Below the pieces are notes generated by a model. The model had not been told where the DNA came from and searched no databases. It was given only the letters and a program-made list of their open reading frames with translations. A DNA stretch of 64,000 nt from Lucifuga dentata. Taxonomy: Eukaryota > Chordata > Actinopteri > Ophidiiformes > Bythitidae. The translations under genes and the position numbers were made by a program. The stretch spans positions 38,592-102,591 of the forward strand of contig VXCM01001494.1 in the NCBI GenBank assembly GCA_014773175.1, given 5' to 3'. Of the stretch, positions 26,340-47,990 are shown in pieces. Every line of letters begins with the position of its first letter. Position 1 is the first letter of the stretch.

Positions 26340-26386
<47 letters not shown>
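26340..26386. repeat. (GT)n microsatellite
   Basis: About 47 bp of pure GT. Confidence 0.95.
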
Positions 26387-26390
<4 letters not shown>

Positions 26391-28239
26391 GAGCCACCAC
26401 CAGTCCTCTTTGTAGGAGTTCACTAACATGTTTATTTATATCTAGAAGTTTAAGTCTGTCAAAGAGGAGGATCACCACAAGGGAGAGAGAAAAACAGAGA
26501 CAAACAGGAATTTAGAAGGTAAATATAACAACATAACCAGAAGCTGCCATTAAAATAAGCTAATTTATTGACTATATATAATATAGTGGCAACCACAAGG
26601 TGTCCACCAATACGAATCAGGACCTTTAGGAATATTAGGTCAATATTTAATTGATTTTTTCTATTTTTTTTTTCTTTTTTACTGTTGTATAGTTCTAATA
26701 AAGTTGTTACTGTCTTAAATACAAAACACCAGGAGTCATGGTTCAACTTGGCTGAAGTTTAGTGAAATGCATTAAATAAGTTACATCAGATGTGTCCACT
26801 ACCCCAAGAAAAACAGTCATGCATGGATTAAAATAATATTTGCACTGTGGCTTTCCTTCTCCATCATGTTGAAATCATTTTTATAATCTTTGAGTTTGTG
26901 CTTCTGTTTCAAAAATGAAAGCCTCTGGGGGAAAAAAAGTAAAGAAAAAGATGTGACAAGCAAGATTCTAATCAGGACACAAATCAGACTCACATTCAAA
27001 CACAACCAAAAGCAAACACATGAGGGGAACTGTAGAATCTTTTTTTTTCTATGGTCTGCAATTACACTGACATTAAACTCGTTCTCTTCAACAATGTGAT
27101 TGCAGCCTCAGAGTTTAGTTCCACCTTAAAGAAAATCCACACTTAGCATCACTTCATACCATCAACAAAACAATGGAGTTGATTGGAGATTCAGATGGCT
27201 CCTCTGACAGTACATTGTAATTGCACCATAACAATAACATGCAGGGAGAAGAGAGAAGAGATTTAGATAATTTTTTATGTGTGAATCCCTATGATGGTTT
27301 GTTTCGAACTCTGAGCCAAATCTGTAATGTTGGTCTCACAGGATAGAAATTTGATTTGACACAGGTTAAAAATGTCATCATGACTGCCATGTGATTCCAA
27401 CGACCCTCATATGCCTCCCATGTGACCCACGATGTCACATGACCCAAGGTGTGAACGCCTCTCAGAGGATAAATGCCAGTTTACTGCTCACCACTGACTC
27501 ACATCTGAAGATGCTATTGGATAAATGGTGTAACCTCTTCAAAACTAAAGTCCAGTTGCCTTGAACAAGTTACGAGATATGTTGCTAGTTCAGATTTTAC
27601 ACCCATGAAATAACATGAAATGAAAGTAATGAGGAATATTGAAGTCAAATTCATTTATATAACCCAACAAAGTAAAAGCCTCAAAAGGCTTTATAAGCCC
27701 ACAAATATGTGCTGTTCCACCAAGAAAGTTCTGGTTCTCGAACCTGTTCTGTTCAATGTCCGCAGAATCAAGATGCCATCTAGGAACCATTGCATCACCA
27801 AGGAAGTAACAGCAGAGTTTTCTTCTTTTGTTTTTCTTTTTTTTTTAGGTAACAGTTGAGATCAATGAGAACTGGCCTGCAATGTTTACCTGCAAGCTTT
27901 TATCATCTTATTAAAAATATTTACTTCAATCCAACTGAATTATATGAGCCAACCATGGATGTTACGTAGACCATTGATGTAATTTTATTTCATCTCCAAT
28001 TTGAGGGATTTAACACTCCATTCTTCCCAAGCAACACTTTTTCTTTGCTGCCTGAGTGCATTTTACTGTTACATATTTACTTACTGAAAAAGGCCTTTTG
28101 TCAGTGTTACTATTTAAGCAACCGATTTGTGTACTTCTATGTACACACAGAACACAATACAATTGTCAATTCACAGACCTCACTGAGTCTCACTGTGCTG
28201 TTGAAGTCGTTGATGTGAAGCTCAGACCATGATCATGAA

Positions 28240-28560
28240 TACGGACTGGTCGTTGTCATTAACAGGACAGCCACATGACAGTGCTGATGTCTGACGCATG
28301 GCTGTCTCTCTGGCGCCCTACATCCTCTCTCCAACTAATGATGACCTTTGATTCCCAAAAGATGTCAGGAGATGAGAGAGAAAACGCAAATGCACCCAAT
28401 TAATATAGGCTGAAGAGGACTGGAATGTGTGAGCACGTCAAGCTGTGAGAGTGAGCGGTGAGGGGCCCCAAGAAAGACAAAGCATGGTGTAATTAGGATT
28501 CGGGGGCTCTTTGTCAAAGATAATTAAAGCTGACAGCTGCTGCAGAGGAGAAGGAAAGAG
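28240..28560. promoter_or_regulatory. Candidate conserved non-coding element
   Basis: Complex, non-repetitive, more GC-balanced sequence in a gene desert. It has AATTAATATAGG, GTAATTAGGATT, GATAATTAAAG and an E-box-like CAGCTG within 320 bp. It encodes nothing. The call rests on composition and motif density only; conservation was not tested. Confidence 0.3.
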
Positions 28561-29225
28561 CAGAAAACCCCTTCAAATTACATGCTTAACTTTGGACTCT
28601 TCATTCAATCTCTCTCTCTCTGTTACTGACACACACACACCTGCAGTGCCATTCATCATCCCAGTTTGCTTTGAAATTGCACACTAGGCAATAAAATAGA
28701 TGACAGATTAAGAGACAATAAAAGCAGTTATGTTGTCTGCAAGTTCAACCTTTGGAGGCTGAAATCAAGCTGAACAAGATCATTATTACAAGTGACAGAA
28801 GTGTGTGTGTGTGATACGATAAGCCTCCGTTTTTAGTTAGAATCAACAGACTGGATGTTGTCTGCATTATTTGGCTAATTACCAAGGGTTCAGCTTCTCT
28901 GTAATAAGAATCACATCACATCATATTGGATTGTTTAACTTATTTGTTTTGGACTTAGGTGTTAATTACTACCATATGTCTTCTTACACACAACATATAC
29001 ACATTCACGCATGCACACACGCGCGCGCACACAGAATAGACTGGTTCTAAACTGAGTTAATTTGCAAAAACAGATGTCTTTATTATTACTGATTTTTTTA
29101 AACATAGTTTTTGTTATGCATTCCAAAAAATATTTATTAGTAAACTGACTTTTAGGTTGGAAAAAAAAAAAAACCTAAAAACTAAAATAACGAAACAGAA
29201 TAAACATACAGTTTGACTGGATATT

Positions 29226-29715
29226 ACCTTGAATACACAGTAAAAATATTTTATTTATTTTTTTATTAAAAAAAGAAAATTGTCATTTTTGGAAATGTTT
29301 ATCTGTGATACTTTTGGACATGACTTGAATCTTAATGTTTTAATGCTAATTGCTTATTACAACACCTTTGTAAATGACTTTGCACACCTGAAACCCATTA
29401 TTCTTATATATAAACAGGTCTTTAGTTGGGTTGCAAGGTACTAGCACATACTAGCATTCTTAAAGTTTAATTTACCTTGAATGCACAGTAAAAATATTTA
29501 TATATATTTTTGGAGAAAGTTGTCATTTTTGGAAATGTTTATCTGTGACACTGTGGATCTGAATTGATTTGTAATGTTTTAATGCTAATCAGTTATTACA
29601 AACACCTTTGTAAATGAGTTGGCACACCTGAAACCCATTAGTCTGCTTACATAATCAGGTATTTACTTGGGTTGCCAGGTACTAGCACATAACTAGCATT
29701 TTTAAAGTTCAATTT
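29226..29715. repeat. Tandem duplication, about 248-bp unit, two copies
   Basis: Unit 1 starts at 29,226 (ACCTTGAATACACAGTAAAA) and unit 2 at 29,474 (ACCTTGAATGCACAGTAAAA). Both contain GTCATTTTTGGAAATGTTTA, CACACCTGAAACCCATTA and CAGGT-TACTAGCACATA in the same order. The copies have point differences and small indels, so this is real and old, unlike the seam duplicates. Class unknown. Confidence 0.75.
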
Positions 29716-30967
29716 TCAGTTCAAAAATGGCCAAAGAAAAACAGCTCAAGAAACATGTGAGTCTATTGATATGTGAAATGATAGTTATTCTGTCAGATTG
29801 CTGGGATGTTGATCAATGCTGGCTGTCTGAAACTGCCACATGAAATGAAATGGTTAAAACTGGAAAAAGTACATGAAAGTAGATGGTGGATGACTTTTTT
29901 TCTTGTTTTTTTTTTTTTTTTTNTTTTTTTTTTTTTTTTGCCAGTTTTACTTTATGGCTTTTTTGAAACTCTGCTTTTAAAGCAGCATACCAGAGTTTTC
30001 CTTTCACTGTTGCAGATGACACTGATATTTGGCATGTGCTTCTAAGGAAGCAGCAACTGAGAACCCAGAATTGAAGTTTATGAATGACAGTACATCGCAA
30101 CCCAAATAAAGACAATTTTACTTTGATTTTTAGTATAAAACTAAGTCATAAGTATAAAAATGTATACTATTTTGTAACAAGTTTATTTGTATTGGAAACA
30201 AGTTGAATACACCTTACGGGCAGATTCTTTGTAATTTTAATAAAATAAGACATAAAAATACTCATTAAGTTGGACATTTTTGAACTATAGTTTGAAACAT
30301 CCTCTAGGTTTAATTAATGATAAATAAGCATATAGAAAATGTCAAATTTAATGTATTTCTCTTGGCTCTAAGGGTGTTTTATGTTGCGAAGTTAACAAGT
30401 TGAATGTGAAATGATGGAAGATGATGACATATTAGTTTAATTGTAAACTGTAAACATCTGAAAGGAACATTTAAATATTTTCCAAAATAATGACAAACAT
30501 AATGCAGACTATTAGATTTATTGTGATTCCACATAAATCACTCTGAATCATCATACAAAAAGGACTTGTCTGCCTGCAGGAATGGAATATTTTACCAGTT
30601 TATGCAGCATCACTTTGTCTTTTTGTTGGCTTGGCAAACACATACAGGCACGTCTCATGCTCACAACCACAGACCTACATCCTTCAAAAGTGAAATATCA
30701 CAGACATAAGGCCACAAACTGTCCTCAGCTTATTAACATCTCCATCATTCCTTTTTCTTTCACACAAATAGAGTCTTGTGTGCTGTCCACGAATACCCAA
30801 TATCCAAAAATATGTAGTTCCAGAGGCTGAAGTGCATCATCACAGAGATGACCACAGCCACTGTACAAAGGCAGTTATTAATGGTAGATAATTTCTGACT
30901 GGCTGAGGTTTTGTTTTTGAGGTTGATGAGTTCTTCCCTGTACAATTAGAGGAAGAGATGTGGATAT

Positions 30968-39926
<8,959 letters not shown>

Positions 39927-42419
39927 ATTACACAAGCTGATTTCACAAATTGGGGAACCTTAAAAAAGCTGTGCGGTGCAAAGCGTCCTGCACCTCGCTG
40001 CTCGCTACACTCCACAGGACTGTGTGTGATCAAAAAGTTCCACAAATATGACCACCGCGAAACTGAAATGACTCAGCCTAAAGACCTTTGAACTTTTCTG
40101 GGGGTGAAAAGCGCTAATGTGGCTTCGAGAAAATGATAGGCTCAACCCCCGATATCTGCATCCGCTAACTAAACCCTCAGTCTGAGTTCTCTGGCTGTGC
40201 GCTCCCGTACACATGGAAACACTAGTGCAGCGAGTGTTAACCCTCCCCTTTGTGGGATCTTTCCCCGGTTTCTCCACCCCCATCCCATCTCCTCCCGTTA
40301 TACCACACACCGTTAGCCTGTCAGTCAGGGCCGGTTCTCCAGTTACTGACACCACAGACGTGGATCAGAGGGATACAGCCAGCAAAAAGGGGCTTCCTTT
40401 CCAACTCTGTCCTGATCTGACTCCAACAACACGGCAGCATAGGAGGAGACTTTAAGGACTTATTTGCAAAACAATTAGGAATGCTCCTCCTCTTTGGCCA
40501 TAAGGCGCTTAAAGTTTGCTTAGTCTGGACAGGAGCCAGTACACAAAGCATTCATAGTTAATGTATTTTCCTGACAAAAATCTCTCTCTGTTATATAGGT
40601 GTCTGTGTTGCTCAATAGTGAGTTTGCAGGTCTTGGTGGAGGGTGACAGGTCAGGCCTGAGAATGTTAATAGGTCAGATTTCACATTAGGCAACAAACAG
40701 CATGTCCTGATCTCTCATGGACATTTACCCACACCAGGAGCATTAGATGCTGATAAGACACTGTAATTGCATACTCCATCATTGTTCCACGGATTGACTT
40801 TCCATTAAAGTAACAGAGCAAAACATTTCTTAACATCAGCGGTACAGTTAAACAAACCCACTATAATTATCATGAATTGATCTTTTCAGTGGTGTGTTTT
40901 GTAAATAGTCAGTGCTAGAGTTGTGATATCATTATGTGGTGCTGAGTTACAGTGAGTTTTTGTATTCAGATTTTAAAGGTCAGGTTTTGCACAGAGGCTG
41001 CTGTTCAGGCTTCTAGTTCCTTTGGTCTTGTAAATATAGGTTAAAGAACAATCAGCCTGATACAAAAAGCTTTAGGAAATATCTAAGTTTTTGTGGCTGT
41101 CGTAAAACTATGTCATAAAAAGTGATTATTTACACCAGTTTAATACTGAATTATTAATTTTGGAATACTCACTATATTAAAAACCTATAGACACTTAAAG
41201 GACCATACTGTCCATTTTGCATGTTTGAGTCTAATATATTCAATTTTCATACATATAAGGTTACTGACAATCATTTCCCAAAGTATACTACTGGAACAGC
41301 GAGTTAAAAAAATGGTTTCCCTACCTTCCAGACCATCATTGGTTTCAGTTCNATACTACTGGAACAGCGAGTTAAAAAAATGGTTTCCCTACCTTCCAGA
41401 CCATCATTGGTTTCAGTTCATTGTAGTACGCTATTAAAATCAACTTGATGATACTTGAAAAGTTCTTGGGATAAGTAATCCACAAGACGTGTATTCAATT
41501 TTTTTTTTTCCCCGAAGTTACATAATTTTATCGTTTAAGCCAATAAAAAGCACAGAGTGATCTGATCTCCACTGGGAACTATAGTCCAAAAAGAACATCT
41601 GCATTTATTGAAAAATTTAAACAACTGTGACTTCATAAGGTGTAACTATTAGCAGGTGAAACATCAATTTTTAAGGTGGGATGGCTTCAATATTTGATTA
41701 TAAAAGATTTTGCAAAATATCAGGAAAGCTGAAATACAGTTTTATCCTTTGGGAAATGGCTGTAAGTAATGTAACATGTATAGAAATTGATTATATTAAG
41801 CTCAAACATGCAAAATGAACAGTATGGTCCTTTAACAAAGCTCTTAACTATAATTCAGAGCATCATTCTTTATGAAGCTGAGGGATTCAAACTGGCAGAA
41901 TTATGAACAGTTCACATATGTTTATTGAACACAGGACAGATATTAAAAATAAAATGTACAGGTATTTCAGTGTAATATTTTTCAATGACTTTCCTCCAGC
42001 ACATTTTGAGATACAGTGCAATCCCATGATTAGGTTAGTATTCAGTGCAAAAATGGAATTTACTGAGGTTTGATGAGCATATAGTGTTGTTACAGGGACA
42101 CCACTGAAGCCAGTAATGACATTTTCATCAAATGTTCTTCATTGAATTTGTGATCCAAAAATGCCACAATTACATGTCTCTTTCCAGCAGTGTGTTAACT
42201 ACTGTCCTTACAAAAGATGGAGCGATGGGAGATCATTTTTAATACTCTGTGATCAGTGTTTCAACAAGTAATTCTGCCTGATTGCAGTTATGAATAAAGA
42301 TAGAATAAAGGTCTTAATGTTAGTGGTGAATACACACTGCAGGTGAATTAAAGGATTATTTAAATCATCCACAGTAAGTTTAGTGAAAAATCCAAATAGA
42401 CCAAATTGAACTGATTTCA
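39927..42419. other. gpt2 promoter side and fuz 3' side
   Basis: 39,930-40,450 is locally GC-richer and should hold the gpt2 promoter and 5' UTR. The rest is spacer containing the TTAA foldback element at 41,199-41,831 and the fuz 3' UTR. Confidence 0.45.
41199..41831 (+). mobile_element. TTAA-flanked foldback DNA transposon, copy A
   Basis: It starts AGGACCATACTGT and ends ACAGTATGGTCCT, a perfect 13-bp terminal inverted repeat. Subterminal inverted similarity then continues through the CATGTTTGAG and AATATATTCAA blocks. TTAA abuts each end (41,195-41,198 and 41,832-41,835), the target site used by piggyBac-type elements. No transposase. It contains a seam: identical 67-mers at 41,285-41,351 and 41,353-41,419 around N 41,352, so true length is nearer 565 bp. 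Confidence 0.7.
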
Positions 42420-43739
42420 TCAAAAGCCAGTGGCTGCAGTGATGTTAGAGAGAGTGTGTGTGGCCACTGTGCGCAGTGTGAAGGTGGGTGCTGACAGTGG
42501 GGTGAGTAAGAAGAGTTGGTGCTGCAGAGTCTGCAGTGCGTAGCTCTTACACTCCTCTGTAACTAAATAGCACTGAAGTGGCTGATGGGAGAAGCCAAGC
42601 GAAAAGTCTTCAGTGTTGCCTCTCTGAGACTTCTCCTCTGGGGAGATGCACAACGTCTCCTCCTGGCTGAAGTATCGTGTTGTGCTGAATATGTAAAAGA
42701 GTTTCAGTAGTTCCCAGCAGCGAGTCTTGGAAGGCAGAGGAGGGTCACATGGTGGATGACTGGTGGAAGTTTTGACACAGGAGACAGAGCGACGAGTTTC
42801 GCGGTTGATGAGAAGAAGTGCCAGCACATCTGGGCGCAGGGATACAGATGCTGGAAGGCAACGCTCCCCAACTTCCAGGCAATCTTTCAGGGTCTCCACC
42901 AGGGGTGACCAGAAATGGCCAACCAGCTCACTCTCAGCTTTTTGTAGGGAAGGGGAGGGGCCACACAAAATGCACACATCTGCCCCTGGCAGCAGCTGGA
43001 AGCGGAGTAGGCGGTGGGCCACAGTGGGGCTGCCTTGGGGAAGGAACACTGGGTAGTCACAAGAGGCTGATCCAGAGGATGAGAGACACCTTATCAAAGC
43101 AGAGAGCAGCACAATTTCCTGTGGTGCCAAGCGCCACCACTTCTCAGTTGCTACAGCTATGCGACCGTGGACCATGAGGCAACCAAACTCGCTTTCTGCA
43201 GCCTGTGCAAACCCCTCCACAGCGTCCTGGAGAAAAGCAGGGTTGGGAGGCAGTAGGGAGTCCGCACAGTGTGTCAGGTTGCCCAGGATTCCCTCTTGTC
43301 TCTCCTCCAACAACTGATCAATGAGGCTGAAGCAGGAGCGCAGGTCCCTCTTCAGTCGCTCCACATTCCTCATGTTGGACAGTTCGTCTTGTCCCAGCAC
43401 TAGCACCATACAGTTCCACACATTCTCCAACAGACGTCGTAAACGGATCTCCTCCTCTTTGCTGCTGCTTCCACCACCTGGTCCACCTCTCACCTGCTGC
43501 CCTCCACTCACTGCAATCAGCATAACGCTGTCCTGGAAAACTCTCCACACCAGTTTCCCCCCACTGTCAGTCTCACAGCAGGATAATACTACTCCCTGGC
43601 CTCCTCCGAACATGTGAACACCATTCAAGGAGCCAATCACAGAGAAGGGGAGCTGTCTGGAGGCTCCTCTTGTAAAAAGAGGCACCCCACTGCTTGCTGT
43701 GAGGCAGAGCAGCTGTGTTGACCCATCCTGGAGCATCAT
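42420..43739 (-). CDS. fuz: Fuzzy planar cell polarity protein, single coding exon
   Basis: One uninterrupted frame of 439 residues (human FUZ 418). The start ATG at 43,739 is the first of two adjacent ATGs and is followed by LLCLTASSGVPLF, the conserved N-terminus. Other family blocks are QLPFSVIGSLNGVHMFG, NMRNVERLKRDLRSCFSLID, EKWWRLAPQE, YPVFLPQGSPTVAHRLL and the C-terminal ATHTL. FUZ is a three-longin-domain protein. It pairs with Inturned in the CPLANE complex, acts on Rab23 and recruits intraflagellar-transport parts to basal bodies, so it is needed for cilia and planar polarity. The human gene has many introns; here none interrupts the coding region. A 5' UTR intron remains possible, with an acceptor-like CCCAG at about 43,754. 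Frame intact, so not a dead retrocopy. Confidence 0.95.
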   Translation of the reverse strand: MMLQDGSTQLLCLTASSGVPLFTRGASRQLPFSVIGSLNGVHMFGGGQGVVLSCCETDSGGKLVWRVFQDSVMLIAVSGGQQVRGGPGGGSSSKEEEIRLRRLLENVWNCMVLVLGQDELSNMRNVERLKRDLRSCFSLIDQLLEERQEGILGNLTHCADSLLPPNPAFLQDAVEGFAQAAESEFGCLMVHGRIAVATEKWWRLAPQEIVLLSALIRCLSSSGSASCDYPVFLPQGSPTVAHRLLRFQLLPGADVCILCGPSPSLQKAESELVGHFWSPLVETLKDCLEVGERCLPASVSLRPDVLALLLINRETRRSVSCVKTSTSHPPCDPPLPSKTRCWELLKLFYIFSTTRYFSQEETLCISPEEKSQRGNTEDFSLGFSHQPLQCYLVTEECKSYALQTLQHQLFLLTPLSAPTFTLRTVATHTLSNITAATGF

Positions 43740-44238
43740 CCTGTGCTTCAAACCTGGGTCACTCTTGTACCCACAGTAAGCAGTCGGGCTATTTAGCTGC
43801 AGCAGATTATTCAGTTAGGTGGATGCTACTCGTCATTGGCTAACATCAGTAACTGACTCAATTAGCTTACCAAGCATCACGCTCAACTATTAGCTTCACA
43901 TTAGCCATTTTAGACGCAAGTGCATGAACCGAATAATGAACAAGACGAAAAGCCATCAAGCAACACAAGTAATTTGTTACAGCAACTGATCTAGGCAGGT
44001 GTTTCGCTTTGTTAGCTAGCTTCCTAGCTATTTTAATCCATCGTCAACTAAGCTTGTACCTAGTCGAATGAAACAAGTTACCATCGTTTCCAGAGCAACG
44101 CTCCCAGAATTCCTTTCGGTGAAAGTTCTTCCAGTTGGTCTAACAGCAGTTTTCGCCCGCCTGCTCTGTAAAATCGCTGTGAAGAGGAATGAAAAGACAG
44201 ATCTGGGTTCAGCCATTTTCTTCACCATTTCTCTTCCG

Positions 44239-44265
44239 ACTTCCGGTGCTTTAAATCTCGCGAGA
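44239..44265 (-). promoter_or_regulatory. fuz: fuz promoter motifs (ETS and TCTCGCGAGA)
   Basis: The palindrome TCTCGCGAGA at 44,256-44,265 is a known element of TATA-less housekeeping promoters. ACTTCCGG at 44,239-44,246, just beside it, is an ETS/GABP site. They sit about 500 bp upstream of the fuz ATG. Promoter use is inferred. Confidence 0.5.
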
Positions 44266-45257
44266 TTCCACTACTTTACACTTATCCCGTGTCAACCAAC
44301 AGATGGCGCTGTGATAAAATGTTGTCCTGCCAGGTTACCATTCAGTACTGGTTAACCCCAAATCTATGAAAAATATGTAAATAAAAGGGCATTTTGAAAT
44401 CACTACTCTTCTCTATAACCACATAAATATGTATATTAAATGTATTTATATCACCTCAGTAAAAGTCTAGCTGGACTTTATGATAAATTCCAATCAAAAT
44501 GTAACATAATTGCAGTGACTTCAACTTGATTTATGATGATCAGTGATGCATTAAGTGAAACTTATTGATTGTTAACTAACTCTAAATATAATCAATGGTA
44601 AATGGTAAATATGTCCAGACAGGATTTCTAGTTAGGACATGCCTTAAGTCAAAAAAAAAAAAAAAAAAAANAAAAAAAAAAAAAAAAAAAAGGAAATCTG
44701 CAACAAAGTTGCAACAGATTTAGGCAAGACACATCAAGGTTTTTCTCTGGGTAGACATTCTACCAGCCTTGCTTTCTGTTAAATAATAACATTCACTGGA
44801 TGACAACGATTCTTGTTTTCATCTGTGAAATCCCAACCAGCTTCAATGTCAGCTACAGCAAGCTGAAACATGACCCAAAAAAATGAAACAGCAGAAATGT
44901 GATGTTCTTTGAGCCAAATGTTTTAACTTTTCTATTTCACATTGTAAACATCAGCTGTTGTTCTCTTTACAAGACTAAAAATACATTAAGAAGCTATCCG
45001 TCTGCTGGTTCATTATGCAGCTATATCTATAATTTGCAGTGGAGACTAAAAAAACAGAATGCCAATCAAATAAACTTTATAGTAGGAAAGAATGTTTTTA
45101 ATCATTAAATACAAAAACATCAAGAACAAGGATGACTAAAATAGAACAATAGAAAAGGCACAATTATTTACTTGAAAATCACACTGTGCCATGAAAAATA
45201 AAACTTTCCTTTCTTCTACTGTGGCTTAAAATAGATGGTCTTCTTTCTAACATGATT

Positions 45258-45356
45258 TCAATGTGTTCCACACTCAGACGTTCCGTGGCAGTATAATGGC
45301 TTGGCATGAGGAGCAGTGTTGAGGTCAACTTTTCCCTGTAGCATCAAAACAAGGGC
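45258..45356 (-). other. Possible orphan terminal coding exon
   Basis: The minus strand has a good acceptor (TTTTATTGCTGTGCAG) followed by a 32-codon open frame. It begins ALVLMLQGKVDLN, ends TSECGTH and then stops with TGA. No matching upstream exon or family was recognised. It could be the last exon of an unrecognised transcript or chance. Confidence 0.2.
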
Positions 45357-46216
45357 CTGCACAGCAATAAAATACAAGCAGAAACAAAAATACAAAAGAG
45401 ATTAAGCATGGGATTTCAAATATGACATCAACAACAATACTTAATGGGACAAAAGTCAATTAACCTTTTAATACAGTCACAGTGGTTATTGATTTTGTTG
45501 TACTGTACTTTTAATCTGTATTCTACAGCTGCCTCCTCCTGTCATACTGCTCAGTACTGATTGTCCATTTGTAAGATTCATCACTAATTAATCAATATGT
45601 CAATATTTAAACTGAAAAATACTGTTTAAGATATACCTACAGTTAATCTAACCATGAACCATCTGTTGAACTTCACAATATGTGGACAACAGAGTACAGT
45701 GGGCAGTGAATGAGCCTCAAACCTCCCTTATTTCACTGTTAGAACTACCATTTTCAGCTAATCATTAAGCAAAATAATAAGCTTTATTCAAATACTGCTC
45801 TATAACAGCTGGATATAGGCACTGTTCTATCATACTAGCATGATGTGTTTTGTTAATTCCCTATTAATGATTAAATCTCAAAATCAAGTATGTGTTTAGT
45901 TCTTTAACTTAATAAAAATTGTATTTATTTATTTGTCAGGGACAATACTCTCTCACATTGCCATAAATAAATAGCACATGTGATGTATATAAGACATCTA
46001 GCTTAAGCTAATTTGCAGTCCTTTCCCAGGTCAGGCTTTTAAATACAATACAAAACAATACAGACAAATGAAAATGTATAAAAATTTTAAATTTACAACA
46101 TAAAAATGGTAGGATGTGTCCATGTTTGAACATATGAGGCCATAAAGAACCTGATTTATGCTCACATCGCTGTTGTTGCTCGAGCCAGAGTTTCACCTTT
46201 GCATTAAACACCTTAA

Positions 46217-46837
46217 AGGACCATACCACCCATTTTGCATGTTTGAGCTTAATATATTCAACTTTCATACACGTAATGTTACTGACAATCATTTTTGAAA
46301 GGATAAAACTGTGTTTCAGCTTTCCTGATATTTTGCAAAATCTCTTAATGTTTCAGAATCAAGTATTCAAGCGATACACCCACCTTAAAAATTGATGTTT
46401 CGCTTGCTAATAGTTACGCAAAAAATTATAAAATTTTTCGATAAATGCAGGTCTTCTTTTGGGACTATATTCCCTGGCAGAGATCAGATCAATCCGTGCT
46501 TTTTATTATGCTTAAAATGCTAAAATTACGTAAGTTAGAAAAAAACCAGAATACATGTGTTGTTCACAATAATGGATTACCTATCCAAAGAACCTTTCAA
46601 GTATCAATAAGTTGATTTTAATAGCGTACCAGAATGAACTGAAACCAATGGCAGTCTGGAANCAAGTATCAATAAGTTGATTTTAATAGCGTACCAGAAT
46701 GAACTGAAACCAATGGCAGTCTGGAAGGCAGCACATTTTTTTTTTAACCATTCTAGTAGTATTCTTTGGGAAATGATTGTCAGTAACCAAAACTGAACAT
46801 ATTAGGTTCAAACATGCAAAATGTATGGTATGGTCCT
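46217..46837 (-). mobile_element. TTAA-flanked foldback DNA transposon, copy B
   Basis: Same family as 41,199-41,831 but in the opposite orientation. The ends are AGGACCATACCA and TGGTATGGTCCT, with TTAA on both sides (46,213-46,216 and 46,838-46,841). The internal blocks TTTTGGGACTATA and TTCCTGATATTTTGCAAAAT are shared in inverted order. A seam around N 46,662 duplicates 46,598-46,661. Confidence 0.7.
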
Positions 46838-47193
46838 TTAAATCCTGTTTGGGATTTTATTTCTGGTGGTAGAGAGTTCCATGTAAGTTTTCTTTTTACT
46901 GCAAAAGATGCCAAAGATGCCAAAAGCTATCCTGCATGTTGGTTTTGCACAGTTCTGGTTTCTTGCTCCTCTAGTATAAAATTTTCACAGTGAAACACAC
47001 TGAATAAACATCTCCAGACACAGCACGGCACACTTGTCAAATGTTTTGCCTGACTTTAAATGCTTCAAAGAAATTCTGAATGCCAATCTGACGACTTTTC
47101 AGAGCTTATGACAAATAACTCAACACTGAGGACATGCTGTACAACACAACTGCTTGTGCTAACAGGGTGACATACTCACCAATGAATACAGTT

Positions 47194-47836
<643 letters not shown>

Positions 47837-47976
47837 TTTGCTGTGTTTTTCAGAGTAATAAATGGGTGAGTTTGGGCTGAATCTGGGCTGGATGCAATTT
47901 GAGACAAAAGCAGAGATGATGACATCCGGATTCCGGTTCTTCACTGCTTCGCGTTTGCAGCAATTCCTTCTCAATA

Positions 47977-47990
47977 CACCAGAGGGCAGC
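47977..47990 (+). promoter_or_regulatory. CTCF-like motif near gng5 promoter
   Basis: CACCAGAGGGCAGC matches the CTCF core apart from its first base. About 140 bp upstream of the gng5 ATG. Binding not shown. Confidence 0.35.

Larger units (their letters stand above)
24557..30967. other. Gene-free interval upstream of gpt2 3' end
   Basis: No exon found. The content is microsatellites, a (AAAAT)n-type tract at 25,727-25,759, long (GT)n at 26,340-26,386, poly-T around N 29,923, and the tandem 248-bp repeat. Two non-repetitive stretches, about 25,790-26,000 and 28,240-28,560, have dense homeodomain-type TAAT and TGATTAAT cores and look like regulatory DNA. Confidence 0.5.
43740..47193. other. 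Spacer between fuz and gng5
   Basis: The left part holds the fuz promoter. A long poly-A surrounds N 44,671. A possible orphan exon is at 45,258-45,356, and the second TTAA foldback element at 46,217-46,837. Nothing else supported. Confidence 0.45.

Noticed and set aside
42763..43617. Plus-strand frames inside fuz
   Set aside because: They are antisense shadows of the fuz coding exon.
44028..44228. 66-codon minus-strand frame MVKKMAEPRS... upstream of fuz
   Set aside because: It has a fair start context but overlaps the fuz promoter/5' UTR, is not in frame with fuz after any likely splice, and resembles no known protein.
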